Translations under genes and position numbers: made by a program
In this document: one piece after another, positions 9,569 through 20,880 of the stretch
How positions within the stretch are numbered: position 1 is the stretch's first letter
Layout: every line of letters begins with the position of its first letter
The notes under the pieces: model-generated
What the model saw: only the letters and a program-made list of their open reading frames with translations
What the model was told of the DNA's origin: nothing
Database searches by the model: none
Source of the DNA: Pectinophora gossypiella
Lineage: Eukaryota > Arthropoda > Insecta > Lepidoptera > Gelechiidae
Assembly (NCBI RefSeq): GCF_024362695.1
Contig: NC_065420.1
Location: 10,765,420-10,829,419 of the forward strand
Reading direction: 5' to 3'
DNA: 64,000 bases

Positions 9569-10610
9569 TGGTGGAATAAAAATAAAATCACTTGGAAGTT
9601 CAACGTAGTCCTATATTTACTTTTTCTTTTTAAAAAAATTAATCAAATCAAATATACTTTACTAACTAGAGAGATCTTTGTGTGTGCACTCCCATATTCA
9701 ATTTCAAGCATCTAACTTATGCAATTTACATTTTTTCATACAAATGTTTCTTCCAGCTAACTCCCGTTTCCGTAGGAATTTTGCAATATCCTGTTGCAAC
9801 TAAGCTTTAAGTTAACTAAGGTACCTGCATGCCAAATTTCAAGCGTCTAACTTAAGCGGTTTAGATTTTTCATACAAAAGGATTTTCCCGCTAATTCCCG
9901 TTCCCGTGGGAATTCCGGGAATTCCTTTCTTAGTGCACCTCTACGGTACCTAAGCTACGTCCCTTCCAAATTTCAAGTACCTACTTTTAGCCGTTTAGAC
10001 TGTGCGTTGATATGTCAGTCAGTCAGTTTCTCCTTTTATATATTTAGATTGCACAGAACTACATTTAAACAATCAGACATAACACATTAATACAGTACGA
10101 TTTGGGCGGCCTTATTGCTCTAGAGCAATTTCTTCCAGGCAACCACCAAAACGAAATAAACATTTACAAACAACTTGGATGCGGGATGGTGCAACAAAGA
10201 AATAAATACCTTAAAGTAAAACTAAAGTTAACACAACACCATCAATCTAATCCAGAACACGCGCTTCTAATGTCTAACCACCGCCATCTTCCTTCCCCTC
10301 CTTCTCTCTCTCACACCCCACCAGGACACGTTCATAAACTTCACTTCAAACACATCACGTTCATAATAATCTTTCATTCCCACATGTATATGAGTAGCTC
10401 ACGTTGAGCTGCTTATCTTCCCGGGCATGTTGTAAACATTGGCGACTGAGGTATTAAGTCTACATAAATTCCGTACCCACTCAACTGCAACATGTATCCA
10501 TGCGTGAATATTCAATTTAGACAAGCTTGGGGCCATTTATGCAGCCACCATATGCTCCAATGGCGATATTTACTCAAAGCATAGAATAAGATATAATACT
10601 ACGTACAGAA
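9569..10610. other. Non-coding stretch with degenerate repeated sentences
   Basis: Two loosely repeated segments (about 9700-9790 and 9835-9905) share caaatttcaagcgtctaac-like and gctaactcccgtttccg-like text, so an old duplication. A retroelement 3'-tail-like run (aatcaaatcaaatata) lies near 9645. No gene recognised; a 101-codon ORF at 10102-10407 has no recognisable features. Confidence 0.4.
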
Positions 10611-10705
10611 CGGCTACTCTCCGCACCGCACCAATTGGTACCCTGCGCCGAACTAGATTTTCCTCACCCCCTCTGAGTTTTACTTTAGTTACAGTCCGGA
10701 CACTT
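10611..10705 (-). repeat. Dispersed repeat 'R', fragment
   Basis: Reverse complement of the ggacacttcat ... gagggggtgaggtaaatcta ... ggggagcgg block seen in + orientation at 13497-13679, 14085-14285 and 28196-28372. Family unidentified. Confidence 0.5.
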
Positions 10706-10980
10706 CATGCAATCCGTGCAGTTACAAAAACAAATGAATAATCTCCATGTTCATCAATTATTTGATTTATGGTATGGCAAAATTTGAATTTAGAACTGAA
10801 TAGTCAATTGTTGTTTTGTTCTTTTTGGCGGGAACGTGAACGACATGGTTGCTTTCTTCATTGAATAATCTAAATACTATAATAATCGCATTAAAATAGT
10901 CGGGAAACTTTCGCGATAGTGTTGTTATATCGAAAAATCCAATTTCAAGTGTCAAGAAGCCGCTTCGTAACTCGAAAGTA

Positions 10981-12286
10981 CGTAGTCGGTCCCAAAGTTC
11001 TGTCACAGGCACATTATTTTTAAATTTCGAACATGCTTTTAGAAAAATTTTATGGCGTTCCATTTTTGAATGTTTGACAATTATTTTAAAACAAAAAAAT
11101 GATCATTTGCCGTGATTTATTACGATGGAGTGGACCTTGAAAGAAAACCGAATCGCAATTTTAGCGTTGCATCGCTGTGGACACTCGCCGAGTACCATTT
11201 TCAAGTTGCTCAAAAATTTGAAAATAACACTTAGGTTTGTGTATCGTACCATAAATAGGTATAATGAAGTCTCAAGTGTTGAGGACAAGAAAAGAACTGG
11301 CCGGCCTCGCTCCGCAAGAACACCAGCAGTGATCAAAGCGATAAAGGCGCGCATACGAAGAAATCCTGTCCGAAAACAGAAACTGATGGCTTTGCAGATG
11401 GGGGTCAGTAGAAAAACAGTCAAAAAGGTTTTAAACGAAGACCTTAAGTTGCGAGCATACAAGAAAAAGAGTGGACACTTACTTAATGCCCGCCTGAAAG
11501 CAATTAGACTCAAAAGATCCCGGTTGTTATTAAAACGGTACGCGAGAAACCGACACCGTGACATACTTTTTACAGACGAAAAAATTTTTGGTATAGAAGA
11601 AAAGAACAATAAGCAAAACGATAGAGTGTACGCAGAGAACTCTGAAGAAGCAGGAAAAAAAGTTCCGCGGGTTCAACATGGGCATCATCCATCTTCAGTG
11701 ATGGTCTGGTTAGGTGTCTTACTATGGGCCAACGGAGGTTCATTTCTGCGAAAAAGGTGTCAAAACCAGTGCAAAAGTGTACCAAGAGACGGTTTTGAAT
11801 CGGCTTGTCAAAGATCTGCCCAACACGCTGTTTTCAGGACATCATTTCGTGTTCCAGCAGGATTCTGCGCCTGCACACAAAGCCAAAACTACTCAAGCCT
11901 GGTTCGACCATCAAAAAATTGACTTTATTAGACACGAAGATTGGGATTCCTCAGTCCGGACCTTAATCCTCTGGATTATAAAATTTGACAGGTCTTAGAG
12001 AACAAGGTCTGTGCTAAACCCCACAAAAATTTGGCGAGCCTGAAGTCAGCCATAATTAAAGCCGTCGCTGAAATAGACATGAATATGGTGCGTGCTGCGA
12101 TAGATGACTGGCCGCGGCGTTTGAGGGAAGTTATTAAAAACAAGGGAGGTCATTTCGAATAATTTTAAGTTATTTTCATTTCTTAATAAATATACTTTAA
12201 ATTGATATATAAATTTTTATAAACTTATTGGTACTTTTTATTTTATCACTATTTTCATATATGACAGAACTTTGGGACCGACTACG
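10981..12286 (+). mobile_element. Complete mariner (maT-like) element with TA target duplication
   Basis: A 1306-bp element bounded by 25-bp perfect inverted repeats, 10981-11005 (starts cgtagtcggtcccaaag) and 12262-12286, each flanked by TA (10979-10980 and 12287-12288). It sits within retroposon K, and the K copy at 94-494 gives the pre-insertion sequence. Both ends are intact but the transposase is broken, so it could move only if a related transposase acts in trans. Confidence 0.95.
11125..12162 (+). pseudogene. Broken mariner transposase, probably maT/DD37D type
   Basis: The ATG at 11125 opens a frame with an N-terminal helix-turn-helix region, a GRPR motif (residues 59-62) linking the two DNA-binding subdomains, and the first catalytic Asp in FTDEK (residue 151). 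A frameshift near 11713 moves the reading to a second frame carrying QQDSAPAH (second catalytic Asp). A further indel cluster at about 11948-11958 leads to PDLNPLDYKI, then a TGA at 11986-11988 where this family normally has Trp, and a C-terminus ending GGHFE with a stop at 12160-12162. Spacing between the second and third Asp is about 37 residues if the indels are allowed for, which points to the maT group known from moths; the exact number is inferred because the frame is broken there. About 346 codons in total, the usual mariner length. Dead gene. Confidence 0.9.
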
Positions 12287-12470
12287 TATATGCAGACTTT
12301 AGAGTTAATTCATTTGGGGTTCGGAGTATGATTTCATCATTCATCGTTATCACTTTTCATCATTTCATTAGTCATCAAGAAAAAAATACATAAAACTTGG
12401 CTGTACGGGCAGTTCCCTTTGCGTTGCCCTTCGGGAAAAACCAAGACAAAAAAAAAATTGGTTTGTTTTC

Positions 12471-13185
12471 ATTTCCCGCGTTAAAATAACAACACAACAA
12501 AAAAGTAGGTTAGTTCTAAATTTAAATTCAGGCACACGATAAATCAAATAATTGATGAATATTAAAATTAGCATCGTTTGTATTCGGAACTACGATGATT
12601 GCCGAGAGGAGCACTCTACTTTTCTTTTTTATTGTACCCACGTTTAAACACGTCGTACGAAAACTGTCCAACAAGACCAGTGCCGTGTTTATCAAAACTT
12701 ACAAGTCTACACGATCACAGGCTACAAGTTACTCACAAACTAAGTACGTGTAAATTACGTTTATCAAAAAAAGTAGAGGGATTGTAAACATTATTATTTA
12801 TTATTATTTATTTTATTAAAAAATAAGTACAGTACTAAGCAATAAGTACATGTAATTTATATGTGTAGTTTTGATAAATAGCTCTACATTCTTGTAATAA
12901 TGAAATTTTTTACAAGAAAACTTCTTGTAATACAGGACTTGTAAATATTGACAAACAGGGCACAGGAGAGAACGTTTCAAGTCGAAACAAGATAAGATCG
13001 CAAGATGCTCGACAACACCAACGCCCGGGCTTTTCATCGGCCATATCTGATGGCTTGAAAATAGCCATACTACTTCTTATGTATTACAACGTAGGTGTCT
13101 AGTTTGTCCGGCATTTCATTTGGTTTTCATCAGTATTATTATGAAAGTTTAGATACCTATATATTCGTGGTAGCTAGTAGAATAT
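12471..13185. other. AT-rich stretch, nothing recognised
   Basis: No gene or repeat family recognised. A short ATT-rich microsatellite lies at about 12790-12820. Confidence 0.4.
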
Positions 13186-13402
13186 ACAGTGTGTTATTTA
13201 CACCGAAGGTGGCGAGGGCATGATTCAGCTTAGGATTCTAAGTTAACAAATTGAATTTTCCGTCGCAAAAGTGTAGAACTAATAATTTGAAAAGCACTAA
13301 AATTTTCATGAATTTTGCGTTTAAATTCCCACTTAATATGAACTCAGAATCATAGCGGAATCGTCCCCCTCAGTTTTTGTACGGTTACTAATACTCCGTA
13401 TA
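13186..13402. mobile_element. Foldback MITE family P, diverged copy
   Basis: Both arms are recognisable (gtgtgttatttacaccg...gattctaagtt and aactcagaatcatag... ggttactaatactccgta) with many substitutions. Confidence 0.55.
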
Positions 13403-13496
13403 TAAAAGACTCACTTAACTTTAGCTACCAATCCAATCGATCACTAAAGTTTGTCCAGACAATATAAAAGGTTTGTTAGTATCAAGTTTGCTTCAG

Positions 13497-13679
13497 TAGC
13501 GGCACACCTCGGACACGTCATACAAAAATCTCATTATTACGTATTGTCGCCTAACGGGTAAGTGCGAGAGAGACAAACAGTTCGTGCGTCCCCCTTACTC
13601 TTTAGCGGCTGACGGCCATTGAAAGCAGAGGGGGTGAAGTCCGCGCCCGATATGAATTGATGCGGGGCGGTACGTTACC
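13497..13679 (+). repeat. Dispersed repeat 'R', copy
   Basis: It shares ggcacacctcggacac-like, agagggggtgaag and cggggcggtacgttaccg with the copies at 14085-14285 and 28196-28372. A SINE A inserted at its right end duplicated gttctattcgtagtat. Confidence 0.5.
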
Positions 13680-13695
13680 GTTCTATTCGTAGTAT

Positions 13696-14028
13696 AACAT
13701 AAAATAAACTGCCTATATACGTCCCACTGCTGGGCACAGGCCTCCCCTCAATCAACCGGAGGGGGTATGGAGCATACTCCACCACGCTGCTCCACTGCGG
13801 GTTGGTGGAGGTGTTTTTACGGCTAATAGCCGGGACCAACGGCTTAACGTGCCCTCCGAAGCACGGAATCATCTTACTTTTTCGGACAATCAGGTGATTC
13901 AAGCCTGAAAAGTCCTTACCAAACAAAGGACAGTCTCACAAAGTGATTTCGACAATGTCCCCATCGGGAATCGAACCCGGACCTCCAGATCGTGAGCCTA
14001 ACGCTCTAACCACTAGACCACGGAGGCT
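13696..14028 (-). mobile_element. SINE family A, full length, 16-bp target duplication
   Basis: A complete 333-bp copy, flanked by the perfect 16-bp duplication gttctattcgtagtat at 13680-13695 and 14029-14044. On the minus strand: head gcctccgtggtctagtggtt (A box), gggttcgattcccgat (B box), central domain gtgcttcggagggcacgtta, ccaacccgcagtggagcagc, ggcctgtgcccagcagtggg and the tail tataggcagtttattttatg. The best reference copy in the window, and young judging from its intact flanks. Confidence 0.92.
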
Positions 14029-14084
14029 GTTCTATTCGTAGTATTCTTATTTATTCTATTGCTTGTCTTTTAAGTTTGACGAAG

Positions 14085-14285
14085 ATAGTATATAGGCACA
14101 CCCCGGATACTTCACACAAAACTCTTTTCCGTTTTACACATATACATTGACGTAATCGTACACGCGCATCTATGTGTGACGTCTGACGCCCATACGATTG
14201 AAGACTAAAGTAAGACCGAGGGGGTGAGGTAAATCTAGCTCAGTCGATGGTGGGGAGCGGGGATGTACGGTCTCGAACCGCACAG
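14085..14285 (+). repeat. Dispersed repeat 'R', copy
   Basis: It shares acattgacgtaatcgtacac, gacgtctgacgcccatacga, gattgaagactaaa and ggtggggagcgg with 28196-28372. Element type unknown; no inverted repeats or target duplication found. Confidence 0.6.
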
Positions 14286-14826
14286 AATTTACCTACGTCA
14301 TGCACAACCTACTTTCAGGCTGCGTGACTATTTCACTTACTTAGTAATAATCTTTAGTGTAATAACTAATCTCAACGTAAGCGATACTCTACCTTAATTC
14401 TATCTTGTAAACTAAATAACTGAATAATTATCGTCTTATATTGCACTCGTATCTTTCATTAACTTACCTTATCAACTATATTAAGAGAAGTGGGTGTCCA
14501 GTCTTAAACTAAGAACGGGCTCCTACAGGGGAGTTACCCACCGTTCTTCTATGGTATAGGTAAAGTTTATCAACATGAACCGCTAGCGGAACGAAGCAAC
14601 CTAAATTTAAAACTAGAAGACATTTATCGAGGACGTGTCGATTTCTCCACCACCCTGTCTAATAGGGACCGATAGGGCTTTCCATGCTGTTACTTTTGTA
14701 AGTATCTTGGAACTGTTTTAGTGAAGTAAATAAGAGTATTGTTAAGAGAATGACATAAAGTGACATAAGGGGAGACCTGTACACAGTAGGGGGATGTAGG
14801 TAGACTATTTATGTTATGTTATTTTT
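14286..14826. other. Unique stretch, nothing recognised
   Basis: No gene or repeat family recognised. Confidence 0.4.
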
Positions 14827-14935
14827 AGCAGTAACATAACATAAGCTCACGATTGCATCCCAATTGGGGTAGTCAGAGGTACATCCATCGCAAGTTGAAC
14901 TAAGTACCCACACCTCACCGAGCTTTCTGTGTTTA
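14827..14935 (-). mobile_element. SINE family D, tail
   Basis: agctcacgattgcatcccaa, tggggtagtcagaggtacat and ctcaccgagctttctgtg match the reverse of the family D 3' region. Confidence 0.6.
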
Positions 14936-15498
14936 GTAATACACGGTTAAAAAAGCCACAATCAAGCAATTTATCTAAAAAAGCAATATTGCAATTTGAT
15001 ATTTGCACATATCCTTGTAAGGCCGAGAGGGTTTGGATTTTAAAAGAACATTCGGTCTTACGACTATATAAAAGTAAATGTGCAATGCAAACAAATTTCA
15101 AATAGCAATATTGGTTATTTAGAGGAATTGCTTCGATGTGGGGTTACCCTATATACTATATTAACTGTGTAACTGTTACTTTTGCACTTGCCTAGTAAAG
15201 CTTCTAGATGATTCCCATCTCTACTCTCAAATCGCAGTGCCGACGTTTATATATTGCTGTACTTTATTTGTGCCCTCAGACATGTCACTGCCTCTGTTGG
15301 GATCTCACGATATCCAGTTTGGATAGCAACTGACTAATGTGAGTCGTTAATAGCACTAGTGGGGATAATGTTCCAGTGTTTTGCAAACAAATGCCGTGAT
15401 TTGTCATTTATTCGATTACTTTGGTGTGAAATGGTGACAATAGATGGTGCTATCCTTAAAATAATTTAAATTATTAAATAAAATTATTTATTTCTTAT
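14936..15498. other. Unique stretch, nothing recognised
   Basis: No gene or repeat family recognised. Confidence 0.4.
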
Positions 15499-15499
15499 A

Positions 15500-15604
15500 C
15501 CGGGTGTTAGTGGCATCGTAAAGAAAACTTTGGAGGATGATTCAGACCATGATTCTGAGTCGATATCAAGTGGAATTTCCTGTCGCAAAATTCATGAAAA
15601 TGCA
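15500..15604 (+). mobile_element. Foldback MITE family P, left half
   Basis: accgggtgttagtggcatcg through aattcatgaaaatgc is one arm of family P. The other arm is absent. Confidence 0.6.
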
Positions 15605-16785
15605 AGTAATTTTTAATTATTGTCAGTCCCAAATTGCGTTTTAAGCTTCTTAAAACCCAATTTTAAAATAAATAAAAAAATCCCAGTGTTTTGCAAACGC
15701 AGACGCAGACTAGACTTACTAATAATGCTGATCGGGGTATTAAAGACATTAGAAATAATAACTTTTCATCTAAGCACACATGAAAAACAGATTTATTAAT
15801 AAGTACTAATAATCGCCTTAGCCTAGCTGCGGACGATTACGATTATCATATCGTACTCGTTTGCGACTTGGCTAAGGGTCATTATTTGTTCTGTGCGGAT
15901 ATCTACCTCAGCCATATTATAAGGAAGGACTTCCCGTTTTGCTCTATCTAAATATTTATTTATTGTAATATTGGCAGAGACTCGAGTAGTCAATTTGTCA
16001 TTTTTATCGTAGTGACAGCGCTGGGTTTTATTTTGTGAAACGTTATATATAAAAAAGTTATTGTAAATCATAAATCAAGACCGTGGTTTTGGCAGAGAGT
16101 GAGAGGTCACAGTACTCGGCATTGTTGGCTCTAGTACAGTATAATAAGGTACATATTCTATGTATGTATTTATGCAGTATGTAAATCATTAATCGCCGTA
16201 GTTTTTTGGTACAGCTACTCACTAAGAACTGTCAAACTTCTGTATTCTTCGTTTATTATATTCTCTAAACTTAAAAAAACAGACGTGCATACTCACATAC
16301 ATACATAATTATATACATACATACATGCATACATACATAGCGGTCAAACACATAACCCTTCTTTTTGCTTCGCCAATGTCGGGTAAAAATTGTGAAGTTT
16401 TGTCGATTTTTTGGATGAGTACCGTAATTTCCTATTTATTACATTGGATTTATGTGGTTTAAGAAAACCAAATATAAAGTATAAAAATTGGCAAGGGTAA
16501 ACCAGGTCGAATTAATAAGTAATGGCGATAAATTATACTTTACTTCGTAATTTGATAAGGGAAAAACTTCACAACAGAAACCCGTTTAATATTACAAAAA
16601 ACAAGTTAATTAACAAACTTGGTTACGATATTTTGATCTTCCAACGATTATAAGCATTAATATTTTATGATACCGCGCTCTACAGAACTCGCCATATTAT
16701 TTATCTTCTTAAGGTATAATTTGTATAACAAGTCTTAATAAATGTTTGGTGACTAATTAATTGGTCGAATTGGGCACTTTTCAGT
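15605..16785. other. Unique AT-rich stretch with (ATAC)n
   Basis: catacatacat runs lie at about 16290-16342. An 82-codon minus-strand ORF at 15823-16071 has no recognisable features. Nothing else seen. Confidence 0.4.
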
Positions 16786-16789
16786 AACA

Positions 16790-16951
16790 CTCTGTTTACT
16801 GACATCGTAACGAATACTAAGGGGGGTGATTCACACCATGATTCTGAGTTAATATTGAGTGGAATTTTTTGTCGGAAAAGTCATGAATATTTTAATGGTG
16901 TTTTTTAATTATTTACAGTTCTATTATGACGGAAAATTTCTGAAAAGATGT
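16790..16951. mobile_element. Foldback MITE family P, left arm plus centre
   Basis: actgacatcgtaacgaatac through ctattatgacggaaaattt. Most of the right arm is lost. Confidence 0.6.
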
Positions 16952-17456
16952 ATCTACATCACGCCACTCACGCCAATCTCTAAAGGGGTCGGCATAGATC
17001 TCTATGCCGAGATGTTATGTGAACAAGAGAATGTGAATCAACACAAATGAATCACTAACGAATTTTATTCCCCGCACTCGATTCATATGAATCGTTCATA
17101 ACAAAAGATCGAACATACAAAAATAAACGCTTTGGCGAGAGCCAATTGACTTTGCCAATCTAGTTTCCGCCCTGTCGAGTTGAGATACGATTGCAATTTG
17201 TCTGAAAGCTATTCTGTATAGATGTCAACGGCTGTCAAACGAATGTCCACGTGTGTACAGCGAGATAGAGTATTACTTTGTATACATGCAGATAAGAATA
17301 TCGAAGTGCCTTTTTGAAAAGTCACATTTGGATGTGATGAAGAAATAATGTGGTCTCAATTTTTACCCGCATTGAAATTTATTGAATGAAATCGAAGTTT
17401 TGTCGAAGAAAATCACTTGAGAATTTGATTTTTCAAAAAGGCGCTTAGGTGTTTTT
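16952..17456. other. Unique stretch, nothing recognised
   Basis: A local inverted pair (ggcatagatc/gatctatgcc) lies at about 16991-17010. No gene recognised. Confidence 0.4.
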
Positions 17457-17575
17457 TTGCCCATTTTGGCCGCTGGATGCGGGCAGCACAGGACCGATCG
17501 TCGTGAAAATCCTTAGGGGAGGCCTATGCCCATCAGTGGGCGTCGTTCGGCTGGTAATGATAATGAAGATGATGA
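17457..17575 (+). mobile_element. LINE 3' end (RWMRAAQDRSS type)
   Basis: gctggatgcgggcagcacag encodes part of RWMRAAQDRSS, the C-terminus of an insect non-LTR reverse transcriptase. It is followed by aggcctatgcccatcagtgg and a GATGAT tail. A sister copy is at 55939-56052. Confidence 0.65.
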
Positions 17576-17727
17576 TGATGAGACCCATTTTATGCACTTG
17601 TTGCCCGAATATTTAACGGTCTTGGGCTGAAACTGCGATGATGTGGATTCCGCCAAATGCTGTCTAACGTCGGCCAAGGCTATGAAAGCGCGACGAGCTA
17701 GGTCGTCCAGAAGAGGTCCCATCTTCG

Positions 17728-17990
17728 ATTCCCAGTCGGATAAATTTTAGCAAGCAAATCACTTTGTGATCCCTAGTTTGGTCAGGTCAATACAAGCTGA
17801 TCACCTGATTCTACGAAAGTGTGATAATCCGTGTTTCGGAAGGCACGTTAGACTATTGGTCCCGGTTGCTGATGTAAGTGAGTAATCATTACATGATCCA
17901 TGTCAAGGGCCTTTGGAACCTCATTAATAACCTTGCCACCAGGGTCGATGAGGTTGGTAATTCACCTTACAACCCACACGATAGAAGTAA
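17728..17990 (+). mobile_element. SINE family C, head-truncated copy
   Basis: It runs from atcactttgtgatccctag through the central domain (gtgtttcggaaggcacgtta) to the tail (ccaccagggtcgatgaggtt ... acccacacgatagaag). The tRNA-like head is missing apart from gattcccagtcgg. Confidence 0.65.
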
Positions 17991-19729
17991 CTACGTATCC
18001 TAGGAGTGCCCTAATAAGGCGGCATACTCATGTGATTGCACTGAGAATGTACCTATCGATCGCAGTAATTCGCTAGAAAGCTACTATTATACAACTTGTG
18101 CTTGTGTACTTTTCATTTCGTCACGAACATCAATTCACTGGCATTTTAACGGTACGTGACCGCTTTCCCTCACCATTTCATCCCCGGGACATTCCAGAAC
18201 CTTCGTCTTTCAGATCGTAGTTTGTTTTTACAACGCCAACAGAATTCTGTATAAAATAAACCTTGAGTTAGGTACGATGTTTATAAAAGTTGAAATAATC
18301 AATATTATCTTTCTGTCGGAAATTACTCAATTTTATGTAAAGACAAAATGTTATACAAAGCTGAAAGCGCATCAGAATTATTCGAAAGCGTACAAGCTGT
18401 CAAAATTTAATCACCAATAGGCTAGATTCCAACTAGTCAAATCAGTTACTTTTCACTAAACGTCAAAACACGAAATCCCTTAGGAAATTGTATGAAAAAG
18501 CACACAGTGTCGTCATAGAAAAACATGATAAATGTTGGACTTATTATTACGTTTTTTTGATTAAAATTCATAAATAAGTTAAATAGAAAAGAAATTGGTT
18601 TTCGTCACTTTTAGATCCTACTTTATTTAGAAATCAGAATTTCATAATTTATCTTGAACTTAGTACGCGACCCAATTTAAAAGCCACGCTCTTGTCGGTG
18701 TAACATTCTCCATTCTTCCCTAGCTATCAAATGTGAAATGTTTTTAATAAATTTATTGATCAGAATATCATAATTTAGTTTTGATTTTGACTACCCACTT
18801 CAAGGGTAGTTTAATAGGGCCAAAATATAATTATGAAAAGTTTATCACTAAATTACTAAAGGTAATTAAAAACATTTTCTTTTTGTCTATTTCGGTAATT
18901 AATATATTAAGTAATTTTAATATAATAATTCAAATCCAATTTATACAACAAATACAAAATAGGAATATAAAAAAAAATAACAATAAAAACAACACCAGCC
19001 CATTATTTATAGAATATCTCCTCCAGCGCGCCACACTGAGGCACAGCGCCCAAAACGCAGCAGACTTCAAAAGACAGTAATTTTAATAAAAAAAGATGCA
19101 ACAAAATGTGCTATATTCTCTCATGTTTTTCTATAACATCACGGTGTACAAATTCTATCATCATTCCTTGTTTGACGTTAAGTAAAAAGTAACTGAATTG
19201 ACTAAATATTTCTCGACATCGCGTCCCTTCGGTATCTCTAGAGTATTCTAGAACCGATATGTCTTTTACAAGATTATTTGTTCCCACTTTGTCAGCCTGT
19301 TTGTTTAGGATTGTGCGTCTGTTGACTGTTCCTTTGATCGTGGCTTGAATTCAAACATAATTTCTCTTCAATCCTGAAGTATTCACTGACGCGTGACAGT
19401 TCCATACGATAGTGGATTATATTAATTAGTTTAAATTCTCTGAGGTGAAGATTGGAATATTCAGTAAAGGTTAAGTCAATTGTACTAACGAGGCTTACCG
19501 TCGATAATACTTGGAAGGTGCTATACGAACTATCGTTATAGTTCTTGCGTTAGGAGGCTTCAGCGGTAGCTAATTACCTCTAGGCGTGGATTTGCAATTA
19601 TCGTGCTTCGGAAACTACTCCTGAACCGGTTATATGACTGTTCTTTTTTCACAATGAGCGACTTCCCAGGCGACTTTCCTCAAAGAAAATTGTGATGTAA
19701 TAATGTGATAATTCCCTATTTTCTCATTA
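17991..19729. other. Long unique stretch, one LINE-tail fragment
   Basis: 18679-18725 (aaaagccacgctcttgtcgg) is the reverse of a LINE 3' end also seen at 54106-54258 and 55258-55416. The rest shows no gene or repeat family. A 99-codon ORF at 18781-19080 is low-complexity Asn/Ile/Lys. Confidence 0.4.
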
Positions 19730-19858
19730 CTCGGGTACATAATTATTAGGTACACAAAAATACAAGGTAATGGCAGAAACATGTATAAAAATCACTCGGG
19801 TCCATAATTATTAGGTACACAAAAATACAAGGTAATAGCAGAAACATGTATAAAAGTA
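19730..19858. repeat. Tandem duplication, period 65 bp
   Basis: ctcggg(t)acataattatta at 19730 and ctcgggtccataattatta at 19795 head two 65-bp units that differ at about three positions, so a recent duplication. Confidence 0.85.
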
Positions 19859-20571
19859 ATAATTGCTTGACATTTGGATCACATTACGTATATAATTGTG
19901 TTGCTACCTATATTGCTTCTCTTTATTTTGATCAGATTAATAGTGGGTGGAAGGTGTAATCGTCCTGGATGTAATAAAAAGGGTCATCATTGATACTCAA
20001 AAACAAAGATAGAAAATGTACGTCTGTTATCTACGAGTATGAAATAAAAAGGTTAAACGAAGAAATCTGTGCAGCGCCATGTTTATTTTTTTGGGGGAGA
20101 AAGCCTATAATGTCCCTCATTTGACACTATTCCAAAACTAGACTATATTTTTAATACCTAAGATATTTTTTTACCTAACAAAAATATTTGTATCCTTAGA
20201 CAACTAGTAGGTCCACTTACACGGCAAGGAAACCAGTGTTAAAAAAACTAAACACTTCTTCATTTAAAATGCACTTTAACATCAATATTTTACGTTTCAA
20301 TATCGACCAGTGTTAATTAACACTGCTTGTCTTGGAAATCAACGGAAGCTACACACTTAGTTAGGAAGTCGTAAATAAAGAGGATGGAGGAAAAAGGGGG
20401 AGTGGGAGGAGGGAGTACTGGTTCTCTTGTGGGGAGGAAGATCACGTCCTTGCAACGAGAAATACTTCTGAGAAAGTTGATAGTGAGGTAAATTAGGACG
20501 AATGTTGTAGTTTATCTTTGTTAACGAAGATCTTTTCTTTTACTTTTAAACAGTCGCATAGTCACAGACTC
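19859..20571. other. Unique stretch, nothing recognised
   Basis: A purine-rich run (gaggatggaggaaaaagggg) lies near 20380-20445. No gene recognised. Confidence 0.4.
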
Positions 20572-20583
20572 AGGTTCGTACTT

Positions 20584-20868
20584 CATCATCACCAGCCCAT
20601 TAACTCCCCACTGCTGGGCCGGCCTTCCCTATGGATGGATAGGAAGATCGGGCCTTAAACCACCACGCGGGCCCAGTACGGATTGGTGGTTATTAACGAC
20701 TGCTAATGCAGCCGGGACCAACGGCTTAACGTGCCTTCTGAAGCACGAAGGAGCTCGAGATGAAAACTTTTTTGTGGTCACCCATCCTATGACCGGCCTT
20801 TTCGAAAGTTGCTTAACTTCAACAATCGCAGACCGAGCGCGTTAACCGCTGCGCCACCGAACTCCTCT
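20584..20868 (-). mobile_element. SINE family B, full length, 12-bp target duplication
   Basis: A 285-bp complete copy between perfect duplications aggttcgtactt (20572-20583 and 20869-20880). On the minus strand: tRNA-type A box (ggtggcgcagcggtta), 5S-like gaagttaagcaac and ggtcataggatgggtgacc, an A-run, the central domain and the tail ending ggctggtgatgatg. The reference copy for this family here. Confidence 0.9.
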
Positions 20869-20880
20869 AGGTTCGTACTT

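Larger units (their letters stand above)
10826..12470 (+). mobile_element. Retroposon 'K', copy 2, split by a mariner
   Basis: It begins ctttttggcgggaacg like the other K copies, reaches gccgcttcgtaactcgaaag at about 10977, is interrupted by the mariner at 10981-12286, and resumes with tgcagactttagagttaatt. It ends in the A-rich tail (gggaaaaaccaagacaaaaa) near 12452. The uninterrupted copy at 94-494 shows the empty site. Confidence 0.75.

Noticed and set aside
11103..11609. 168-codon minus-strand frame
   Set aside because: Antisense shadow of the mariner transposase.
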